From Pseudomonadota bacterium (lineage in GTDB: Bacteria; Desulfobacterota; Desulfobulbia; Desulfobulbales; Desulfurivibrionaceae): a stretch of 64,000 bases of DNA. Shown here piece by piece: positions 1 to 8,938 of this stretch (its first letter is position 1; each line of letters starts with the position of its first letter). The DNA is taken from positions 1 to 64,000 of the forward strand of contig JAHJRQ010000013.1 in NCBI GenBank assembly GCA_018830485.1, in the 5' to 3' direction. The position numbers were made by a program, and so were the translations under genes. The notes under the pieces are model-generated. The model was not told where the DNA came from, made no database searches, and worked only from the letters and a program-made list of their open reading frames with translations.

Positions 1-25
1 GGCCGATGTAGTAAATACTTTCCAT
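1..25 (-). CDS. N-terminus of a truncated gene, possibly an IS110-family transposase
   Basis: Only the first eight codons are inside the window, reading MESIYYIG on the minus strand. The start is supported by AAGGAGG (32-38) seven bases upstream of the ATG. Transposases of the IS110 family commonly open with a short tail followed by Y-[IV]-G-[LI]-D, the first metal-binding aspartate of the RuvC-like DEDD domain, so the match is suggestive, but eight residues cannot prove it. The upstream DNA folds into a branched structure, which fits the IS110 group, where a structured RNA is made from the DNA before the transposase gene. Any other short-leader protein remains possible. Confidence 0.4.
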
Positions 26-26
26 A

Positions 27-112
27 GGGAGCCTCCTTGTGGGTCTGACTCGGGGCGATTTATTCGACCCCGCTCGCTCATTATATGAGCTGTTCGCCAC
101 CTGGAGGCTCCC
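27..112 (-). ncRNA. Branched leader before the truncated gene, candidate bridge RNA segment
   Basis: Nested inverted repeats are visible: GGGAGCCTCC (27-36) with GGAGGCTCCC (103-112), GTGG (39-42) with CCAC (97-100), and two internal hairpins, CGGGGCGA (51-58) with TCG-A-CCCCG (64-72) and GCTCA (76-80) with TGAGC (86-90). Together they form a three-way junction whose outer stem contains the Shine-Dalgarno of the minus-strand gene. The folding is seen directly. The bridge RNA role is inferred from the possible IS110 identity of that gene. Translational control by the outer stem is an alternative. Confidence 0.3.
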
Positions 113-378
113 ATTTTCAATTACTTATGCATTCAAACAGTACATGAAACAACCTAATAGAATCAGGAGAATCCGTATTTTCTCCCCAAGCATAGTGTTG
201 TTGCCTATCCTAGTAGCGGTTTGTTTTGGTTGTCAACGGCTTTTTGTTAGGCGAAAAAACAGGGGTGCTCCCTTCTCACGTCGAAGCAGATTCCAACAAA
301 CCGAGATTCCTGCGCTGACATACGGTGCGGGCTGAAGAATGTATTTTGGCAGGTTACCCCCCGACAAAAGAAGGATGC

Positions 379-1491
379 ATGAAGAAAAGCAAACGTGTAT
401 ACTCTCGCACCATGATAATCCGTAGAAAAACTCGACAAATCAAGGTGGGCAACGTAGCGGTGGGCGGCGACGCCCCCATTGCCGTGCAGTCCATGACCAA
501 CACCGACACCCGGGATGTGGCTGCCACCGTGGCCCAGATCCACCGGCTCACCGAAGCGGGCTGCGAGATCATCCGGGTGGCGGTGCTGGACCTGGAGGCG
601 GCTGCGGCCATCACCCGGATTCGGGAGCAGATTGCCATCCCGCTCATCGCCGACATCCATTTTGATGCGCGGCTGGCAGTGGCCAGCATGGAGCACGGCG
701 CCCAGGGCATCCGCATCAATCCCGGCAATCTGGGCGGCCCGAACAAGCTGACCCGAGTGGTGGCCGCGGCAAAACAGCACCAGGTGTCCATCCGGGTGGG
801 GGTCAACTCCGGCTCGGTGGAAAAGGATATCCTGAAAAAACACGGGCACCCCACCCCGGACGCCCTGGTGGAAAGCGCCCTGCGCAATGTGCGATTGCTG
901 GAGGCCCTTGATTTCCACGAGATCAAGATATCCCTCAAATCCTCCGACGCCATGACCACGGTGGAATCCTACCGCCGCCTCGCCAGCCAGTGCGACTACC
1001 CCCTGCATCTCGGGGTCACCGAGGCGGGCGGCCTCATTGCCGGCACGGTCAAATCCAGCGTGGCCCTGGGAATTTTGTTATACGAGGGCATCGGCGACAC
1101 CTTCCGCATCTCGCTTACCCGCGACCCGGTTGAGGAGATTCGGGTAGGCTTTGAACTGCTCCGCAGCCTGCACATCCGCGAACGGGGGCCGGAGCTGATC
1201 TCCTGCCCCACCTGCGGCCGCTGCCAGGTGAATCTGTTCTCTCTGGCCGAGCAGGTGGAACGCCATATCCAAAACATCGAAACCCCTTTGAAAATCGCGG
1301 TCATGGGCTGCGTGGTCAATGGCCCGGGCGAGGCCAAGGAAGCGGACATCGGGGTGGCGGGCGGCCACGGAGTCGGGATTATTTTCAAGAAGGGCCAGCT
1401 GTATAAGAAGGTAGCTGAAGACAAGCTTCTCGCCGTTTTCCTGGCCGAGATTGATACCATGATTGAAGAGGCGCGCCAGAACGGCGCATAA
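379..1491 (+). CDS. ispG: 4-hydroxy-3-methylbut-2-enyl diphosphate synthase (flavodoxin/ferredoxin-dependent)
   Basis: IspG (GcpE) is the cytosolic [4Fe-4S] enzyme of the MEP isoprenoid pathway that converts MEcPP to HMBPP. The N-terminal TIM-barrel signature is present (AVQSMTNTDT near residue 30), as are the cluster ligands: C276 and C279 in CPTCGR, C311 in GCVVNGPGEA, and glutamate E318. At 370 residues it has the usual short bacterial form without an insert domain. The frame is open from a GTG at 325. I prefer ATG 379, which has GAAGGA just upstream, but homologues usually begin near MIIRRKT, so ATG 412 is also possible. It stands alone, with proS 262 bases downstream. Confidence 0.95.
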   Translation: MKKSKRVYSRTMIIRRKTRQIKVGNVAVGGDAPIAVQSMTNTDTRDVAATVAQIHRLTEAGCEIIRVAVLDLEAAAAITRIREQIAIPLIADIHFDARLAVASMEHGAQGIRINPGNLGGPNKLTRVVAAAKQHQVSIRVGVNSGSVEKDILKKHGHPTPDALVESALRNVRLLEALDFHEIKISLKSSDAMTTVESYRRLASQCDYPLHLGVTEAGGLIAGTVKSSVALGILLYEGIGDTFRISLTRDPVEEIRVGFELLRSLHIRERGPELISCPTCGRCQVNLFSLAEQVERHIQNIETPLKIAVMGCVVNGPGEAKEADIGVAGGHGVGIIFKKGQLYKKVAEDKLLAVFLAEIDTMIEEARQNGA

Positions 1492-1502
1492 TTTGTAAGC
1501 GT

Positions 1503-1649
1503 AAACGTTGATGGACTCGTACCAACTTGTAATTTGCTGCAGACAGGTGCTTCGACAGGCTCAGCACGAACGGAATATCAGTACGTTAAGACAGTATCCG
1601 TTCGCCCTGAGCCTGTCGAAGGGCAGTTGTTACGAGTCCATCAACGTTT
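1503..1649. repeat. MITE-like element with perfect 19-bp terminal inverted repeats
   Basis: The outer arms AAACGTTGATGGACTCGTA (1503-1521) and their exact complement (1631-1649) enclose a second inverted repeat, CTTCGACAGGCTCAG (1550-1564) with 1607-1621, and a third, CGAACGGA (1567-1574) with 1597-1604. The 147-bp unit carries no gene and starts 11 bp after ispG. The inner CTTCGACAGGCTCAG block resembles a dispersed intergenic repeat common in environmental bacterial genomes. Related words (CTCGACACGCTCAG and CCTGTCGAAG) recur near 6430-6460. No target-site duplication was identified. Confidence 0.7.
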
Positions 1650-1753
1650 GACCCTCCGCGAAAGCCCCAAAAGTTCCCTCCCGTCGAGGGAGGGGGAGTA
1701 AATTTGGAAGAGATTTGCGAGAGACTCATCCGTAAACATTCACCAGGTGCCCC

Positions 1754-3478
1754 ATGCGTTTTTCCCAACTGCTCATCCCCACCCTGAAAGAAACCCCCTC
1801 CGAGGCCGAGGTGGTCAGCCACCAGCTCCTGCTCCGGGCCGGATTTATCCGCAAACTCTCCTCCGGCATCTACTCTTACCTGCCCTTGGGCCTTGCCGCC
1901 ATCCGCAAGGTCGAACGCATCGTCCGCGAGGAGATGAACCGGGCCGGAGCCCAGGAGCTGCTCCTGCCCATGGTCCAGCCCGGCGATCTCTGGCAGGAAT
2001 CCGGGCGGTGGGAAAAGTATGGCCCGGAGTTGCTGCGCTTCACCGACCGGCACGGCCGGGAAAGCTGCCTCGGACCGACCCATGAAGAGGTGATCACCGA
2101 CCTGATCCGTTTCAATGTCCACTCCTACAAGGAGCTGCCCCTGAATCTCTACCAGATCCAGACCAAATTCCGGGATGAGATCCGGCCCCGTTTCGGCCTG
2201 ATGCGCGGCCGGGAATTCATCATGAAGGACGGCTACAGCTTCGACGCCACCGAGGAGGGGGCGGATGCGACCTACAAAAAGATGCACGACGCCTACCACC
2301 GGATCTTCACCCGTTGCGGCCTGGCCTTCCGGGCCGTGGAAGCGGACACCGGCACCATCGGCGGCAGCTTTTCCCACGAGTTCATGGTCCTGGCCGACAC
2401 CGGCGAGGACACCATCGTGATCTGCAAGGGATGCGAATACGCGGCCAACATGGAAAAGGCCCGCTGCCAGACCCCGGACGCTCCGGCAACCCCGCCCCTG
2501 CTCGCCCTCACAAAAGTCGAAACCCCGGGCAGGAAAAAGGTGGCCGCGGTTACGGAATTTTTGAAGATTTCAGCCAGGGAGCTGGTCAAAACCCTGGTCT
2601 ACATGGCCGAGGACAAGCCGGTGGCGGTCCTTCTCCGCGGCGACCACGAGGTGCAGACGGTCAAGCTCGCCAATGCCCTGGGGGTGAACACCGACAACCT
2701 GCGCTTGGCAGACGACAAGGAGATCTTCGACGCCACCGGCGTGCCCAGCGGCTATCTCGGGCCCATCGGCCTGAAAATCCCCGTGCTGGCGGATGAAGAA
2801 CTCTCCCGGATGCACAACTTCGCCATCGGCGCGGGCGAAAAGAACTTCCATCTGCTCAATGCCAATCTGGGCCGCGACTTTACCCCGCAGACCATCGCCG
2901 ACCTGCGCCAGGTCACCGGCGAAGACCGTTGTCCGCTTTGCGGCGGGAGCCTTGAGCTGACCCGCGGCATCGAAGTGGGCCACATCTTCAAGCTGGGCAC
3001 CAAGTACAGCGAGGCGCTCAAGGCAACTTTTTTGGACAACCAGGGCACGGAACAGCCCTTCATCATGGGCTGCTACGGCATCGGGGTCAGCCGCACCGTT
3101 GCCGCAGCCATCGAGCAGAACCACGACAAGGACGGCATCATCTTCCCGCTGCCCATCGCCCCCTGCCAGGTCATCCTCTTGAACCTCTCCCCCAAGGACG
3201 AGGCGATCACCGATGCGACCAACGAACTGTATGGCCAACTGGGAAAAAGCGGGATCGAAGTCCTTCTGGACGACCGTGATGAGCGGCCGGGCAGCAAGTT
3301 CAAGGACGCGGACCTGCTCGGCATCCCCTACCGGGTCATGGTGGGCAAGGGCTTCAGCGAAAAGGGGGAGGTGGAGATCCGAGACCGGGCCACCGGCAAC
3401 ACCCTGAGCCTGCCCCTGGCCGAGGCCGAGGCTAAAATCATCGACCTGGTTCGTGGCGCGCTGACTCCGCCGCAATGA
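1754..3478 (+). CDS. proS: Proline--tRNA ligase with inserted editing domain
   Basis: This class II aminoacyl-tRNA synthetase charges tRNA-Pro in the cytoplasm. At 574 residues it is the long bacterial type. The N-terminal catalytic part contains motif 2 ([17 protein letters not shown], about residues 138-154). An INS-type cis-editing domain for Ala-tRNA(Pro) lies around residues 225-400, and motif 3 (GCYGIGVSR) near residue 440. A C-terminal anticodon-binding domain completes it ([10 protein letters not shown] to the end). The ATG at 1754 has a modest AGGTG upstream. The gene ends 37 bases before the RelA/SpoT gene, so the two are probably co-transcribed. Confidence 0.97.
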   Translation: MRFSQLLIPTLKETPSEAEVVSHQLLLRAGFIRKLSSGIYSYLPLGLAAIRKVERIVREEMNRAGAQELLLPMVQPGDLWQESGRWEKYGPELLRFTDRHGRESCLGPTHEEVITDLIRFNVHSYKELPLNLYQIQTKFRDEIRPRFGLMRGREFIMKDGYSFDATEEGADATYKKMHDAYHRIFTRCGLAFRAVEADTGTIGGSFSHEFMVLADTGEDTIVICKGCEYAANMEKARCQTPDAPATPPLLALTKVETPGRKKVAAVTEFLKISARELVKTLVYMAEDKPVAVLLRGDHEVQTVKLANALGVNTDNLRLADDKEIFDATGVPSGYLGPIGLKIPVLADEELSRMHNFAIGAGEKNFHLLNANLGRDFTPQTIADLRQVTGEDRCPLCGGSLELTRGIEVGHIFKLGTKYSEALKATFLDNQGTEQPFIMGCYGIGVSRTVAAAIEQNHDKDGIIFPLPIAPCQVILLNLSPKDEAITDATNELYGQLGKSGIEVLLDDRDERPGSKFKDADLLGIPYRVMVGKGFSEKGEVEIRDRATGNTLSLPLAEAEAKIIDLVRGALTPPQ

Positions 3479-3515
3479 CCAGGGCTCAACCGACACCATT
3501 ACCGCCGGCAGCCGC

Positions 3516-5672
3516 ATGGTTAGCATAGAAGCAATAGTCGAACGGGCCAGGGGCTACATGCCCGAGGAAGATCTCGCCCCGCTCATAAAGGCGCATGAAT
3601 TTGCCACGGAATGTTATTCGGGCAAGCATCGCCTTTCCGGCCGGCCCTTTCTGTACCACGCCCTCATGGTCACCGACATTTTGGCGGCCATGCGCCTGGA
3701 TGTCCCCACCCTCTGCGCCGGGCTCCTGCACGGCGTGCTCAAGCAAGCCGCCGATCTCAAGTCCACGGAGAAAACCCTCCGCGAGACCTTTGGCGACGAT
3801 GTCGCCAATATCGTCAAGGGCGCCACCAAGATCACCGATGTTCAGTTCAACAGCCACCTTGCCTACCAGGCGGAAAATATCCGCAAGCTCCTTCTGGCCA
3901 TGTCTTCCGATATCCGGGTTTTGCTGGTCAAACTGGCCGACCGGCTGCACGACATGCAGTCCCTGCGGCATGTACCGCGCGACAAGCAGGTGGAATTTTC
4001 CCAGGAGACCATGGAGCTCTATGCCCCGCTGGCCAGCCGGCTGGGCATAGACTGGCTCAAGCGGGAGCTGGAAGACCTTGCCTTTTCCCATCTCCTTCCC
4101 GACGAATACGAGGATCTCGCCACCAAAATCCATACCTCCCTGGCGGACCGGGAAACCTATGTGGACGAGGTCAAGGCGCTGCTCAACCGGAAATTGACCG
4201 AGCATGGCCTCAAGGGGTTCCGGGTGCTGGGCCGGCCCAAGCATCTGTACAGCATCCACAAAAAGCTGGTGGCCCAGAATATCCCCTTCGAGAAGGTCTA
4301 CGACAAGGTTGCCTTCAGGATCATCGTCTCCTCGGTCAAGGAGTGCTACGAGGCCCTGGGCATCATCCACTCGCTGTGGCCCCCGGTGGACGGGCGCTTC
4401 AAGGATTTCATCAGCTCCCCGAAAAACAATATGTATCAGTCGCTGCACACGTCGGTGGTGGGGTTGCGCGGGGAGTTCATGGAGGTGCAGATCCGCACCG
4501 AGGAGATGGATCAGGTCGCCAAGGAAGGCATTGCCGCCCACTGGGCCTACAAGGAAGGCAAGGCCATCACCTCCAAGGACGCCAGGCTTTTCAAATGGCT
4601 CAAGCAACTGGTGTCCACCCTCCAGGAACTGGAAGACCCCAGGGAGTTTCTGGATGCGGTCAAGGGCGAGCTCTACGAGGAAGAGATCTTCGTGCTGACC
4701 CCCAACGGGGAGGTAAAGGAATTTCCCAAGGGCAGCACCCCCATCGACTTTGCCTACAGCATCCATACCGAGGTGGGGAATCGCTGCACCGGCGCCAAGA
4801 TCAACGGAATCATCGCCCAGCTCAAAACCCAGCTCAAGAACGGCGATCTGGTCGAGATCATCACCTCGCCCAAGCAAAAACCGAACCGCTCCTGGCTCGG
4901 GCTGGTCAAAACCGCCCGGGCCAAAAGCCGGATCCGCCAGTGGCTCAACCAGGAGGAGCGGGAAAAAGCCCTGCAGGTCGGACGGGAAATTTGCGATCGT
5001 GAGCTGAAGCGGCACAACCTCAGTCTGAAAAAGCTGATCAAGACCGGCCACCTCCGGGAGCTCCTCAAGACCCTTGCCTGCAACTCCCTTGACGACCTCA
5101 TGCGCCGTGTCGGCTCAGGGAAAATGACGGTTCAGGCCATTATCAAGGAGCTGCAACCCGAGGAAATCAGGGAAACCCTGCCCGAGGACATTGTGCCGGA
5201 AACAGCACCGGCCAGGGGAGGGAAAAAACAGGACAAGGACAACATCATCCTGGTGAGCGGCGCGGACAATGTCCTCACCAAGATCAGCCATTGCTGCATG
5301 CCGGTGCCCGGCGATGAGATCGTGGGCTTCATTACCTCGGGCCGGGGGATTTCCGTGCACAAGGTTTCCTGCCCCAACCTCGCGGCTTCGGACCAGCAAC
5401 GGCTTATCGCGGTCAACTGGGCGGAAAACATCAAGGCCACCCACCGGGCCCAGATCCAGGTTGTCGCCCGGGACCAGAAAGGGTTGCTGGCCACGCTCAG
5501 CAATGCGATCAGCCACGACGACGCCAACATCCTCACCCTTGAAGCCACAACCTCAAGCGGCGGAACCGCCAAGCTCTCCATAATCGTTGAGATAAACAGC
5601 CGGGAACATCTCTTGCGCCTGTTGCAGCATGTGCAGCAGATTGACGGTGTACTGGAAGCCAGAAGAGCCTAG
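3516..5672 (+). CDS. RelA/SpoT-family (p)ppGpp synthetase with degenerate hydrolase motif
   Basis: This 718-residue long RSH protein governs the stringent response. The order is HD domain (about 45-150), synthetase domain (about 235-345, with RPKHLYSIHKK, the VYDKVAFRI aspartate, GRFKD and MYQSLHT), TGS (about 388-450), the CC/zinc-finger-like region with HCCMPVPGD (near 592), and a C-terminal ACT domain. In the HD domain H48, H72 and D142 are kept, but the usual HD-x-x-ED stretch reads HGVLKQ (residues 72-77), so the metal-binding aspartate and the catalytic Glu/Asp pair are missing. I infer a synthetase with lost or very weak hydrolase activity, although the RFKD charge pattern is that of bifunctional Rel/SpoT rather than RelA. 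It follows proS by 37 bases. Confidence 0.93.
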   Translation: MVSIEAIVERARGYMPEEDLAPLIKAHEFATECYSGKHRLSGRPFLYHALMVTDILAAMRLDVPTLCAGLLHGVLKQAADLKSTEKTLRETFGDDVANIVKGATKITDVQFNSHLAYQAENIRKLLLAMSSDIRVLLVKLADRLHDMQSLRHVPRDKQVEFSQETMELYAPLASRLGIDWLKRELEDLAFSHLLPDEYEDLATKIHTSLADRETYVDEVKALLNRKLTEHGLKGFRVLGRPKHLYSIHKKLVAQNIPFEKVYDKVAFRIIVSSVKECYEALGIIHSLWPPVDGRFKDFISSPKNNMYQSLHTSVVGLRGEFMEVQIRTEEMDQVAKEGIAAHWAYKEGKAITSKDARLFKWLKQLVSTLQELEDPREFLDAVKGELYEEEIFVLTPNGEVKEFPKGSTPIDFAYSIHTEVGNRCTGAKINGIIAQLKTQLKNGDLVEIITSPKQKPNRSWLGLVKTARAKSRIRQWLNQEEREKALQVGREICDRELKRHNLSLKKLIKTGHLRELLKTLACNSLDDLMRRVGSGKMTVQAIIKELQPEEIRETLPEDIVPETAPARGGKKQDKDNIILVSGADNVLTKISHCCMPVPGDEIVGFITSGRGISVHKVSCPNLAASDQQRLIAVNWAENIKATHRAQIQVVARDQKGLLATLSNAISHDDANILTLEATTSSGGTAKLSIIVEINSREHLLRLLQHVQQIDGVLEARRA

Positions 5673-5713
5673 GGCAGCGGGACTGATCCAACCCAGGGCT
5701 TTTCCGAATACTA

Positions 5714-5753
5714 GCAAAAAAAAGCCCCGGCTTCTTAACGGGAAGCAGGGGCT
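5714..5753 (-). terminator. Rho-independent terminator of rpmB
   Basis: AGCCCCGGCTTC (5723-5734) pairs with GGAAGCAGGGGCT (5741-5753). On the minus strand the hairpin is followed by a run of Ts (complement of 5716-5722). It lies between the convergent RelA/SpoT gene and rpmB. Confidence 0.85.
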
Positions 5754-5776
5754 GCAAACATCACTGTCGGAGAATA

Positions 5777-5971
5777 TCAGGCAGGCTTGACCACGGCGCC
5801 GGAACGGATGCAACGGGTGCAAACACGGACCTGCATGCCGTTACCACCGGAGGTGGCCATTCTAACCCGCTGCAGGTTCGGCAGCCAGCGCCTTCTGTTC
5901 TTGTTGTTGGCATGGCTGACATTATTACCGGTGGTCGGACCCTTTCCACAAATCGCACATTTTTTTGACAT
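5777..5971 (-). CDS. rpmB: 50S ribosomal protein L28, zinc-binding (C+) form
   Basis: A 64-residue ribosomal protein with the L28 core ([20 protein letters not shown]). It keeps two CxxC pairs, CAIC near the N-terminus and CTRC near the C-terminus, marking the zinc-ribbon form rather than the cysteine-free paralogue used in zinc starvation. An AAGGAG site lies eight bases before the ATG. It is transcribed towards the RelA/SpoT gene and appears monocistronic. A 53-bp dispersed repeat sits immediately upstream of its ribosome-binding site, in the likely leader. Confidence 0.97.
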   Translation of the reverse strand: MSKKCAICGKGPTTGNNVSHANNKNRRRWLPNLQRVRMATSGGNGMQVRVCTRCIRSGAVVKPA

Positions 5972-5986
5972 GACAAAACTCCTTTA

Positions 5987-6039
5987 CACCCAGAGGGTAT
6001 AAGTTTCGTACGAGCAGGCAAGCTGCTCAACTCAGCTTT
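5987..6039. repeat. Dispersed copy of the 54-bp GAGCAG-palindrome repeat
   Basis: This stretch matches the tandem repeat at 24972-25187 nearly base for base: an ACCC-aga-GGGT mini-hairpin, TATAAGTTTCG, then GAGCAG-GCAAG-CTGCTC and AACTCAGCTTT. It begins just three bases upstream of the rpmB Shine-Dalgarno. Finding one isolated copy and one tandem array 19 kb apart suggests an intergenic repeat family in this genome. Confidence 0.8.
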
Positions 6040-6562
6040 AACAAACCGCGCCAGCGGGTATCTTGAAATCACCAGACAGAGACCGCCCGAGTTCTTCCGG
6101 CCGATCCCTTTTCAAAGAGGAAAATGTATACACCTTCTCCCGGAGCTTGACAAGTATTTTGTTCTCTTTTTTTGTCCTTCGAAAGAAAACGCAACAACAG
6201 CAAAAAGATCGGAACAAACCAGAAAAAGGAGTGTCTCCCCAACAGACAGACGCACTGCCCATGCTCCCCGGCGCGCAACACCGCCGAAACGCATCCGGAG
6301 ATGGGCCGCCCTCCGTGCCGTGAGTTTTGTTTTGTATTGACAGCCCAAGGCAAACACAGGTAGAGAGTACAGACTATAATTCTAAAACCGGTTGCACTCC
6401 TAAGCCTCTTGCAAAAGGAGGAAAAGACTCCTCGACACGCTCAGGAGAACCCTGTCGAAGCACGACAAACCATTTAGCAAGAGCATATCCTAGATTAAAA
6501 AAACAGGGCTGTCCTTTTTCCCCCAGCCCCTCCATCCCCACAATCATCGGCACAAGGCGCAT
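6040..6562. other. Intergenic region without a convincing gene
   Basis: No open frame here has a ribosome-binding site or protein-like composition. There is a degenerate repeat at about 6402-6490: a TAAGCCTCTTGC word facing GCAAGAGCATA, with CTCGACA and CCTGTCGAAG inside. This resembles an eroded MITE-type element. The resB promoter must lie here, but no clear -35/-10 pair with normal spacing stands out. Confidence 0.4.
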
Positions 6563-7918
6563 ATGAAAAAAACAGAAAACATGGTGTGGCGTTTTTTCGC
6601 ATCGGTCAGGCTTGCCCTTTTTACCCTGCTGATCCTTGCCACGACCTCCGTAATCGGCACGCTTATCCCTCAAAAAAACCCGCCCGGGTTCTACATCGAC
6701 TCTTTTGGGCAACGCACCGCGCAGTTCTTTCAACTGCTCGATGTGCCGGACATGTACAACTCCTGGTGGTTTCTCTCCCTTCTTTTCCTGTTCAGCATCA
6801 ACCTCATCGTCTGCACCATCGACCGGCTCCCCAACGTCTGGCAGATGGTGGTGTTGAACAATCTGGACACCGACCCCGAACGGCTGGAAAAAATGCCGCA
6901 CCGCCAGCTTTTCCATGCCAGCGAAAACACCGACGCCCTGACGGAAACAGCCATTGCCCTTCTTGCCAAGAACGGCTGGAAAGCCGCACATGAAAACAAA
7001 CCGGACGGGTCGCTGATCTTTTCGCAGAAAACCCCGTGGAGCCGCCTTGGCGTTTACGCCGTGCACCTGAGCATCCTCGTCATCTTCGCCGGGGCCATCA
7101 TCGGCTCCCTGCTCGGATTCAAGGCGGGCATCATGCTTCCCGAGGGAGGCGCCAGCGGCACCGTCTACGAAAGCGGAACCGGCAGCCCCATCCCCCTTGG
7201 GTTCACCGTGCAATGCGACGATTTCAATGTTGAATATTACGCGGACGGAGCAACCCCGAAGGAGTACCGCTCCGTTCTCACCGTAGAGGAAAACGGAAAA
7301 ACCACGATTGACAAGCGCCCCATTATCGTCAACGACCCCTTGCACTACAAGGGAATCACCTTCTACCAGTCAAGCTACGAACCCATGCAGGGGTTCAACG
7401 TGATCATCACCAACACAAAAACCAAGGCCAGCCAATCCTTCCAGATTCCCTTCGGACAGAAAAACAGTTGGGCCGAGGGAGGCATCGAATTCGGGATTAT
7501 CAACCAGGAAGTACGCAGCCGCATGGGAGATGTCAACCGGCTGAAGGTCTGGTTCTCCGACGGACAGGGAGAACCCAGCATTTTCTGGATGGACAACAGC
7601 GCAAGCCAGACCATTACCAACCCGACAGCGACCTATGAATTCGCGGCAAGCCAGGTGTACGCCACCGGCCTGCAGGTAGCCAAGGATCCCGGGGTATGGA
7701 CCGTCTATGCGGGTTGTACCCTGATGCTCATTGGCCTCTACGTGGCTTTCTTTCTTTCACACCGAAGGATTTGGGTTTATATTACCAGGGAAGAAAATGA
7801 GAACCGCTGCCGAATTCTGGTTTGCGGTGCCACCAGCAAAAACAAGATCGCTTTTGAAAAGGAATTTGCCGCCCTAGTTCAGGGCTTCACCAACGACTCC
7901 TCGTTTCATAACGCTTAA
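6563..7918 (+). CDS. resB: Cytochrome c biogenesis protein ResB (System II)
   Basis: ResB/Ccs1 works with the CcsA/CcsB haem handler to move haem across the inner membrane and attach it to apocytochromes c. The 451-residue protein opens with the family pattern FFASVRLALFTLLILATTSVIGTLIPQ and a second membrane segment around residues 70-90. A third follows near 170-190, then a large periplasmic domain (about 195-375, with PLHYKGITFYQSSYEP) and a final membrane segment near 385-405. It ends nine bases before ccsB, forming the standard resB-ccsB pair, and the next two genes encode probable clients. The start has only a weak AAGG upstream. Confidence 0.93.
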   Translation: MKKTENMVWRFFASVRLALFTLLILATTSVIGTLIPQKNPPGFYIDSFGQRTAQFFQLLDVPDMYNSWWFLSLLFLFSINLIVCTIDRLPNVWQMVVLNNLDTDPERLEKMPHRQLFHASENTDALTETAIALLAKNGWKAAHENKPDGSLIFSQKTPWSRLGVYAVHLSILVIFAGAIIGSLLGFKAGIMLPEGGASGTVYESGTGSPIPLGFTVQCDDFNVEYYADGATPKEYRSVLTVEENGKTTIDKRPIIVNDPLHYKGITFYQSSYEPMQGFNVIITNTKTKASQSFQIPFGQKNSWAEGGIEFGIINQEVRSRMGDVNRLKVWFSDGQGEPSIFWMDNSASQTITNPTATYEFAASQVYATGLQVAKDPGVWTVYAGCTLMLIGLYVAFFLSHRRIWVYITREENENRCRILVCGATSKNKIAFEKEFAALVQGFTNDSSFHNA

Positions 7919-7927
7919 GGATCCGCC

Positions 7928-8758
7928 ATGAATAGTTCACAACTCCTGGGCATTACAACGTTTGCGTATCTGTTCTCCGCGGTACTGTACATTGCCATGC
8001 TGGTCTTCCGCGCCAAGAAGATCGGCCTTTTCGCCACGCTGGTTACCGCCGGGGCGTTCCTGATCAACACCGCAGGCATTGGTCTGCGCTGGTACGAATC
8101 GCACCAGATGGGGATCGGTTACGCGCCCCTTTCCAATATGTACGAATCCCTGGTCTTTTTTGCCTGGTCCATCGCCATCGTCTATCTCTTCATGGAAATA
8201 CGCTACAAAAACCGTGTACTCGGTGCGTTTTCCATGCCCTTTGCCGCCCTGGCCATGATCTTGGCCGGCCTCAAGAACCCGGATATCAAACCGCTCATCC
8301 CGGCCTTGCAGAGCAACTGGCTCATCGCCCATGTCATCACGTGCTTTATCGGCTATGCCGCCTTTGCGGTTGCCAGCGGCATGGGGATCATGTACCTGGT
8401 CAAGGATCGAAGGTCGGACAAGACCGCCGGCCCCCTCATCGCCTCCCTCCCTGACCTCAAGGTGATCGACGATATCATTCACAAGACCTTGCTATTCGGG
8501 TTCTTATGGCTCACCGCGGGCATCATCACCGGCGCCGTCTGGGCGAATTCTGCTTGGGGCACCTACTGGAGCTGGGACCCCAAGGAAACCTGGTCGCTGA
8601 TTACCTGGTTTATCTACGCGGCAACCCTCCATGCCCGATTCACCAGGGGATGGGGAGGCCGCCGCATCGCCTGGCTGGCCATCGGCGGCTTTGTCTCCGT
8701 GATGTTCACCTACTATGGGGTCAATTATCTGCTTTCCGGTCTCCACAGTTACGGCTGA
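7928..8758 (+). CDS. ccsB: Cytochrome c biogenesis protein CcsB/CcsA (ResC), haem-handling subunit
   Basis: A 276-residue polytopic membrane protein with about eight hydrophobic segments. It contains the tryptophan-rich WWD haem-binding signature (WGTYWSWDPKETWSLITW, about residues 208-225) of the haem-handling protein family, with conserved histidines in flanking loops. It partners ResB to form the System II cytochrome c synthetase. Its order and nine-base spacing after resB support co-translation. The next gene has its own promoter. Confidence 0.93.
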   Translation: MNSSQLLGITTFAYLFSAVLYIAMLVFRAKKIGLFATLVTAGAFLINTAGIGLRWYESHQMGIGYAPLSNMYESLVFFAWSIAIVYLFMEIRYKNRVLGAFSMPFAALAMILAGLKNPDIKPLIPALQSNWLIAHVITCFIGYAAFAVASGMGIMYLVKDRRSDKTAGPLIASLPDLKVIDDIIHKTLLFGFLWLTAGIITGAVWANSAWGTYWSWDPKETWSLITWFIYAATLHARFTRGWGGRRIAWLAIGGFVSVMFTYYGVNYLLSGLHSYG

Positions 8759-8839
8759 TCCTGCCATGAAATAGTGGGCACTCGGTTACCTCATTAGATA
8801 GCACCGTACGAGCCGTAACGCACATTCCATTCTTCCTGC

Positions 8840-8868
8840 TTGACAAGGCTCGGCAAGTGGGTTTATAA
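8840..8868 (+). promoter_or_regulatory. Sigma70-type promoter of the trihaem cytochrome gene
   Basis: TTGACA (8840-8845), a 17-bp spacer and TTATAA (8863-8868) form a near-consensus promoter 70 bases before the start codon. GTTTATAAA (8861-8869), covering the -10, recurs inverted as TTTATAAAC (8907-8915), which could be an operator. Confidence 0.75.
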
Positions 8869-8938
8869 AACTACATTTGTAATTGAATGGGGATTCATAT
8901 ACCCAATTTATAAACCAACCGTATTAGGGAGAAGCACA

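Noticed and set aside
6063-6357. Several overlapping short frames before resB
   Set aside because: They lie on both strands with no ribosome-binding site, and their composition follows base bias.
6335-6379. TTGACA and TATAAT words before resB as a promoter
   Set aside because: They are about 32 bp apart, far beyond the 16-18 bp a sigma70 promoter needs.
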